64,000 nucleotides of DNA from Glebionis coronaria (lineage: Eukaryota > Streptophyta > Magnoliopsida > Asterales > Asteraceae). The stretch lies in the NCBI GenBank assembly GCA_025667525.1, contig JANFOE010000054.1, forward strand, positions 930,001 to 994,000. Direction: 5' to 3'. The translations under genes were made by a program, and so were the position numbers. Positions 59,380 to 64,000 of the stretch are shown piece after piece (position 1 is the first letter of the stretch; each line of letters begins with the position of its first letter). The notes below the pieces were generated by a model. That model was not told where the DNA came from, made no database searches, and saw only the letters and a list, made by a program, of their open reading frames with translations.

Positions 59380-59638
59380 TTTCTGCACGAGCTTGATGAA
59401 AAGGAAAAAGAACGATACTTAGTTCAACATAGTGAGAAGATTGTTGTGGCATTTGGGTTTGTAAGTACGTCACAAGCAAAACTAGTAAGGATGTTAAAGA
59501 ATGTGAGAGTATACGTAGACAGTGACACTTACTGCAATGAAGTATATATCAGTGGTAAGGGGAAGAGAAATAGTGATGTGAGATTCAAATAGGTTTCATC
59601 ATTTTAAGAATGGGTCATGCTCCTGTGAGAGATGTTGA
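59380..59638 (+). pseudogene. C-terminal DYW domain remnant of a PPR RNA-editing protein
   Basis: The frame from 59380 reads FLHELDEKEKERYLVQHSEK, then VVAFGFVSTSQ and LVRMLKNVRV, in the order of the DYW deaminase domain of plant pentatricopeptide proteins that edit organelle RNA. The HSE zinc-binding word is kept. The CxxCH word that should follow NVRV is replaced by an unrelated stretch. TAG 59590-59592 and a one-base shift follow. The new frame reads RFHHFKNGSCSCERC to TGA 59636, clearly the DYW C-terminus with ERC in place of DYW. No PPR repeats are seen upstream. Probably a truncated duplicate or retrocopy end. Confidence 0.7.
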
Positions 59639-60139
59639 AGATTTGGATGGTGTTTTCAACATTGTTGAAACATTAATAAATTTTGACAAAGTTGATGACA
59701 TTTTAGCTTTCATACAAAGAGAAAATATATTGAAGGCACTGAGAATTTTGTTAGCTACGCTTTATAACTTTTTAAGGTATATCAGTATATGATTATTTAA
59801 GATGATAATTAAAGAAATGTTCATGATTACAACATCTATATAAAGTTAATTTTCCTAAGCTTGAAATCCATATATGTTTTACACGTTTACAAACCATGAA
59901 ATTTCTACATCCCTTTTCACTTTTTTTGTTTGTCCTAATCCTTTTGTTTCGAATTTGATACTTGCCCATCAAGTTTGCATGGTTTGTCTTCAGTGATGGT
60001 TGAGTGAATTTGAGAATTGTGATTTGGCTATTGGTGATTCGTTAGGGTCTGCATAACGTGTAAAAACTTGGCATAAAAAGGGTTTAAATAAGATGGACAT
60101 CTGTTTGACTCTATGTGGCGGTTTAATTTTTTCTAACAA
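59639..60139. other. No gene seen
   Basis: AT-rich sequence after the DYW remnant; the 60-codon frame from 59610 overlaps it out of frame and is spurious. Confidence 0.5.
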
Positions 60140-60586
60140 ATTGATAATATATTAAAATGTGTGTTGGCATTCATGTAAAATATATAAAAAAATTAGCTTC
60201 TGAATTACATGTGATTTTGTTTGAATCACATGTAATTATGTTTGAATTACTTGTGATTCGTCGATAATTATACGTGATTTTTCTCGCATTACATGTGACT
60301 TAAACATTTCGAAACCTTAAATTTTTCTAACGAACCCACTTTAGAACATGTGATTTTGTTTGAATCACATGTAATTCTTTCAATCTATTAAAATGTCTGT
60401 TGTCATTCATTTAAAATATATAAAACAAATTAGAACTTGAATTACATGTGATTTTGTTTAAATCACATGTAATTTTACATGAATTACATGTGATTAGGTG
60501 ACAATTACATGTGATTTTTCTTGAATTTCATGTGATTCAAGTGTTTCAAAACATTAACTTCTTCTAACAAACCCACTTTAGATTAA

Positions 60587-61594
60587 GGGTTAAGTTCATA
60601 TATTAGCAATGTACTATCCATCTTTTAAACATTTAGGTTATAATGTCAATATATTACTATTATGGTGATTCAAACCGGCTACTTATTTCATATATAGGTA
60701 TTATCACCGGTTGATTATGACAACTAGATAAATAATTTTCATGTGTTATTTTTTTATTACCCAAATCTCCATGTGTATTTTGTTGTGTTTGTATATTTCT
60801 CTCATATCTTCATCTTCAAACACACAATTTTCATCTTCAACATCACGTGCCTCTCTACCAACCACCACCGTGCCAACACCCCGACCACCCATCTCATCAC
60901 AACCAATTCCCGCCACCACTTGTGACCCACCACTTCCATCCACCATAGAGTGACCATCACTTCGAGCCACCACGTCGTCGTCACCAGTTCCAGCCACCAC
61001 TCGTGACCACCACTTCCATCAACCACGTCGTGACCACCACTGCGAGACACACGCCGTTCCCACCACTCGTGACCACCACTTCCAGCTACCACGTCGTCAC
61101 CACCATGTCTAGTCACCATGTTCAGCCACCATCCCGCCAATAATATCACAGATCTGATTTTGAATTTTGTGTTTTTTTGTTCTTATAGTGCATGGATTTT
61201 CTATTGAAAGAGTTTGTACTATTGAGAAAGAAAAGAAAAAAAGTGTTTGGATTGAAGATTAGTGTTGGTTGAATTAGGAAGAAAAGAATGATGACAAATT
61301 TTTGATTGTATTTTTTATAATATGTTTTTTTTCTTCATATTGTTGCTGTTTGAATAAAGGGTATATTAGTCTTTTAACATGGCAAAGTTTGACCTAACTA
61401 GACACATAAGCATAAAGTTAAAAGGAAAAAAAATGACGTGGAATACTTTTTACCTGCTGAACAGGTAACAAGTGACAAAGTTGCTAATATCGAAATAAAT
61501 TAAAAAGTAAATTACTTATATTGGTAATATATTGACATTATTACCTAGATTTGTAAAAGAGGGAGAGTACATTGCTAATATATGGACTTAACAC
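60587..61594. mobile_element. Mutator-like foldback element, 1,008 bp, 9-bp TSD
   Basis: The terminal inverted repeats are about 75 bp (left gggttaagttcatatattag; right end ctaatatatggacttaacac). The perfect 9-bp duplication ttagattaa lies at 60578-60586 and 61595-61603. The unoccupied junction can be read in the other monomers (ctttagatgaatcac near 62076). It shares the GGGTTAAG end with the element at 2097. There is no transposase. The interior holds a cca/cac-rich minisatellite. Confidence 0.88.
60858..61135. repeat. CCACCA-type minisatellite inside the foldback element
   Basis: Imperfect units such as cgtgaccaccacttcca and ccaccacgtcgtcacc repeat. The open frames on both strands here are composition effects. 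Confidence 0.75.
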
Positions 61595-62720
61595 TTAGAT
61601 TAATCACATGTGATTTAGTTTGAATCAAATGTAATTATGTCTATATATTCAATTGTTTATGTCATTCATGTAAAATATATAAAAAAAAATTGGCTTATGA
61701 ATTACATGTGATTTTGTTTGAATCACATATAATTATGTTTGAATTACTTGTGATTCGTTGATAATTATATGTGATTTTTCTCGCATTACATGTGATTTAA
61801 GCATTTCGAAACCTTAACATTTTCTAACGAACCCACTTTATAACATGTGATTTTGTTTGAATCACAAGTAATTCTTTCAATCTATTAAAATGTCTGTTGT
61901 CATTCATGTAAAATATATAAAACAAATTGGAACCTGAATTACATGTGATTTTGTTTAAATCACACGTAATTTTACATGAATTACATGTGATTAGGTGACA
62001 ATCACATGTGATTCTGCTTGAATTTCATGTGATTCAAGTGTTTCAAAAAATTAACTTCTTCTAACAAACCCACTTTAGATGAATCACATGTGATTTAGTT
62101 TGAATCAGATGTAATTATGTCTATATATTCAAATGTTTATGTCATTCATGTAAAATATATAAAATGATTTTGTTTGAATCAAATGTAATTATGTTTGAAT
62201 TACTTGTGATTCGTTGATAATTATATGTGATTTTTCTCGCATTACATGTGATTTAAGCATTTCGAAACCTTAACTTTTTCTTACGAACCCACTTTAGAAC
62301 ATGTGATTTTGTTTGAATCACATGTAATTCTTTCAATCTATTAAAATGTCTGTTGTCATTCATGTAAAATATATAAAACAAATTGGAACCTGAATTACAT
62401 GTGATTTTGTTTAAATCACATGTAATTTTACATGAATTACATCTGATTTGACAATCACATGTGATTTTGCTTGAATTTCATGTGATTCAAGTGTTTCAAA
62501 ACATTAACTTCTTCTAACAAACCCGCATTAAATGAATCACATGTGATTTAGTTTGAATCAGATGTAATTATGTCTATATATTCAAATGTTTATGTCATTC
62601 GTGTAAAATATATAAAAGAAATTGGCTTCTGAATTACATGTGATTTTGTTTGAATCACATGAAATTTTGCCTGAATTACATGTGATTCGATGATAATTAC
62701 ATGTGATGCGTAAACACGTC

Positions 62721-64000
62721 TTCCATTCATTTATTTTCTTTTGAGCAAGGAATTTTTGATTAACTTTTGCTCATTCTTCCTCGAATTTCAGGGGTTTCAA
62801 AACATATTATAAACGATTTTCTTGAAGCGCTTTATGAAATAGGGTGTCATCACAAATCTGTTTACAAACATGTCAGATAAATAAAATTAGTAGTACACTA
62901 TTTGGTTTAGCTCCATACATATGCAAAAGCATAGTGTTTTGTGTAAAATCACACGTGATTTGAGACAAATCACACGTGATTTTTGTGAAATAATTTCTTA
63001 TTGCTCGTAACATCACAAGTTAATGACATAATACCTTTCCTGATACTTTCATATAAATTCAGATTCTTCATATAAAATTAAAGTTCAAATTTTATAGTAT
63101 AAGTTTTTGCTAAAAAAAATCTTGCATAAGTTACATAGATAATAAATACAATCCGAACAAGTTTCAATAAAAAAAACAAAAAATCCACTTGACTATTGTT
63201 GCTTTTTAATGTTGATGGTGACCTTCATCAAAGAATTAAGTGAATAAAAAAATGACATCCCACTAATTCATGGACTAAAACCAGACACCTATTTATTAAT
63301 TAAACACAATTGTAGATAACCAGTTGTCATTTCTTACGAAACCAATTCAGATCTGGAGATGTGTATACGAATTTTTTTGGGGATTCTAGCGAGTTTAGTT
63401 GAGATTCAGGCGAAATGTGTTGGTTTATAGTGAAGCAGTGGGAGGAATTAAAATTTCTGGCGTTGTTTATTGATTTACGACGAGTTGTTATTTCTCCGGC
63501 GAGTTGTTATTTCTCCGGCGAGGTGGTTGCGATGTAGGCCAGGTTATATGTGTTTGATAGAGATAGAATACAGTTGAATAACAAGGAGATAGAATATGTT
63601 TTTTAGGTGTTAAATATGAATGGTGGATCAAATCATATCCGATGAAAAAAATTGAAGGGATGAGATTTGTTCCTTTAGTCTTTAATTGGAAAGAGTTTTA
63701 TATAGATCCCAACTCTACACGCATAATGTTGTCAAAATAAAATATATATGCTAGAATGGGAAGTTTGATCTAGTCCCATCGTATGTGTTTACTTGTCCAT
63801 GCATTAGGCATGCATATGGAAATCGTCCTTTAAAAAATACAGTAATTTCCTATTACATTCTCATGAGATCGAATCTACTATTTCCGTGAACAATCTATAC
63901 AAATTACATGATATGGTGTTAAATGTAATTACAATTACTACCCCAAAACTTCAACTTCTTAGAATCTCACATGTGTCTCAATTCTCAGGGAACCTTAGAA
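62721..64000. other. No gene seen; small repeats
   Basis: The palindrome aatcacacgtgatt (with a central CACGTG) occurs twice at about 62947-62984. cgagttgttatttctccgg is doubled at about 63481-63521. The rest is AT-rich and without a supported ORF. Confidence 0.55.

Larger units (their letters stand above)
60140..62720. repeat. Palindrome-rich higher-order tandem repeat, monomers of about 235 bp
   Basis: The anchor cattcatgtaaaatatata (with small changes) recurs near 60169, 60404, 61662, 61900, 62141, 62358 and 62598. Two monomer types alternate: A ends aacgaacccactttagaac, B ends aacaaacccactttagat. Together they form a dimer of about 470 bp. Every monomer contains several copies of acatgtgatt, often as the palindrome aatcacatgtgatt or its variants. 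A foldback element interrupts the array at 60587-61594. Confidence 0.85.

Noticed and set aside
60746..61149. Gly/Asp/Val-rich minus-strand proteins
   Set aside because: They are translations of a CCA-type minisatellite inside a foldback element.

Overview
The window reads as nuclear DNA of a flowering plant. It is AT-rich, with intron-broken gene remnants and several nested plant transposable elements. The Ty3/gypsy chromovirus with chromodomain, the copia-type leftovers, the TTF-type hAT and the Mutator-like foldback elements fit a eudicot. The style of the copia-type proteins suggests Asteraceae, but that is only an impression from memory. I found no intact host gene, no tRNA or rRNA gene and no CRISPR array.

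Positions 1-26,860 hold old, repeatedly duplicated low-copy DNA. The window opens with the end of a minus-strand copia-type element. Two decayed copies of 3' exons of the chloroplast C-terminal processing protease CtpA follow (934-1691 and 6670-6923). Blocks shared two or three times (7380/13330/22060; 5260/14600; 9150/15480; 3104/10480/17140) show that a segment of several kb was duplicated and decayed. Inserted in it are a Mutator-like foldback element with a 9-bp target duplication (2097-3094), a hAT remnant with an 8-bp duplication (17543-18253) and a short copia-like LTR element (18506-21095).

Positions 27,244-47,911 are a three-level nest. A hairpin MITE was hit by a Tekay/Del-like Ty3/gypsy element (27278-47696, TSD cttat). 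That element has an extra ORF upstream of gag and a gag-pol frame; three in-frame TAG codons interrupt these. Its 3' LTR was in turn hit by an 8.5-kb non-autonomous copia-like element (38054-46591, TSD ttttg). The copia-like element has no recognisable pol. It carries one long coiled-coil/Cys-motif ORF, what looks like a captured host promoter and leader in reverse orientation, and a 3' region full of hairpins whose stems change in a compensatory way between repeats. This structured array and the matching stem around the polypurine tract are the most unusual things in the window.

Positions 47,928-58,375 hold a 0.94-kb foldback and then a 9.3-kb hAT locus with perfect 8-bp flanking duplications. 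The hAT has inserted into a copy of itself and its body has been multiplied to four tandem units. Each unit carries the 5' part of a TTF-type transposase frame, broken at the same point by a small minus-strand LTR retroelement. The last unit holds three LTRs.

Positions 58,376-64,000 hold a decayed PPR-DYW C-terminus (59380-59638) and a higher-order tandem repeat rich in the palindrome aatcacatgtgatt (60140-62720). A second Mutator-like foldback with a 9-bp duplication (60587-61594) interrupts the repeat.

The target duplications give a relative order: MITE, then gypsy, then copia-like element; and outer hAT, then inner hAT. Coordinates of duplicated low-copy blocks are approximate because they were aligned by eye.
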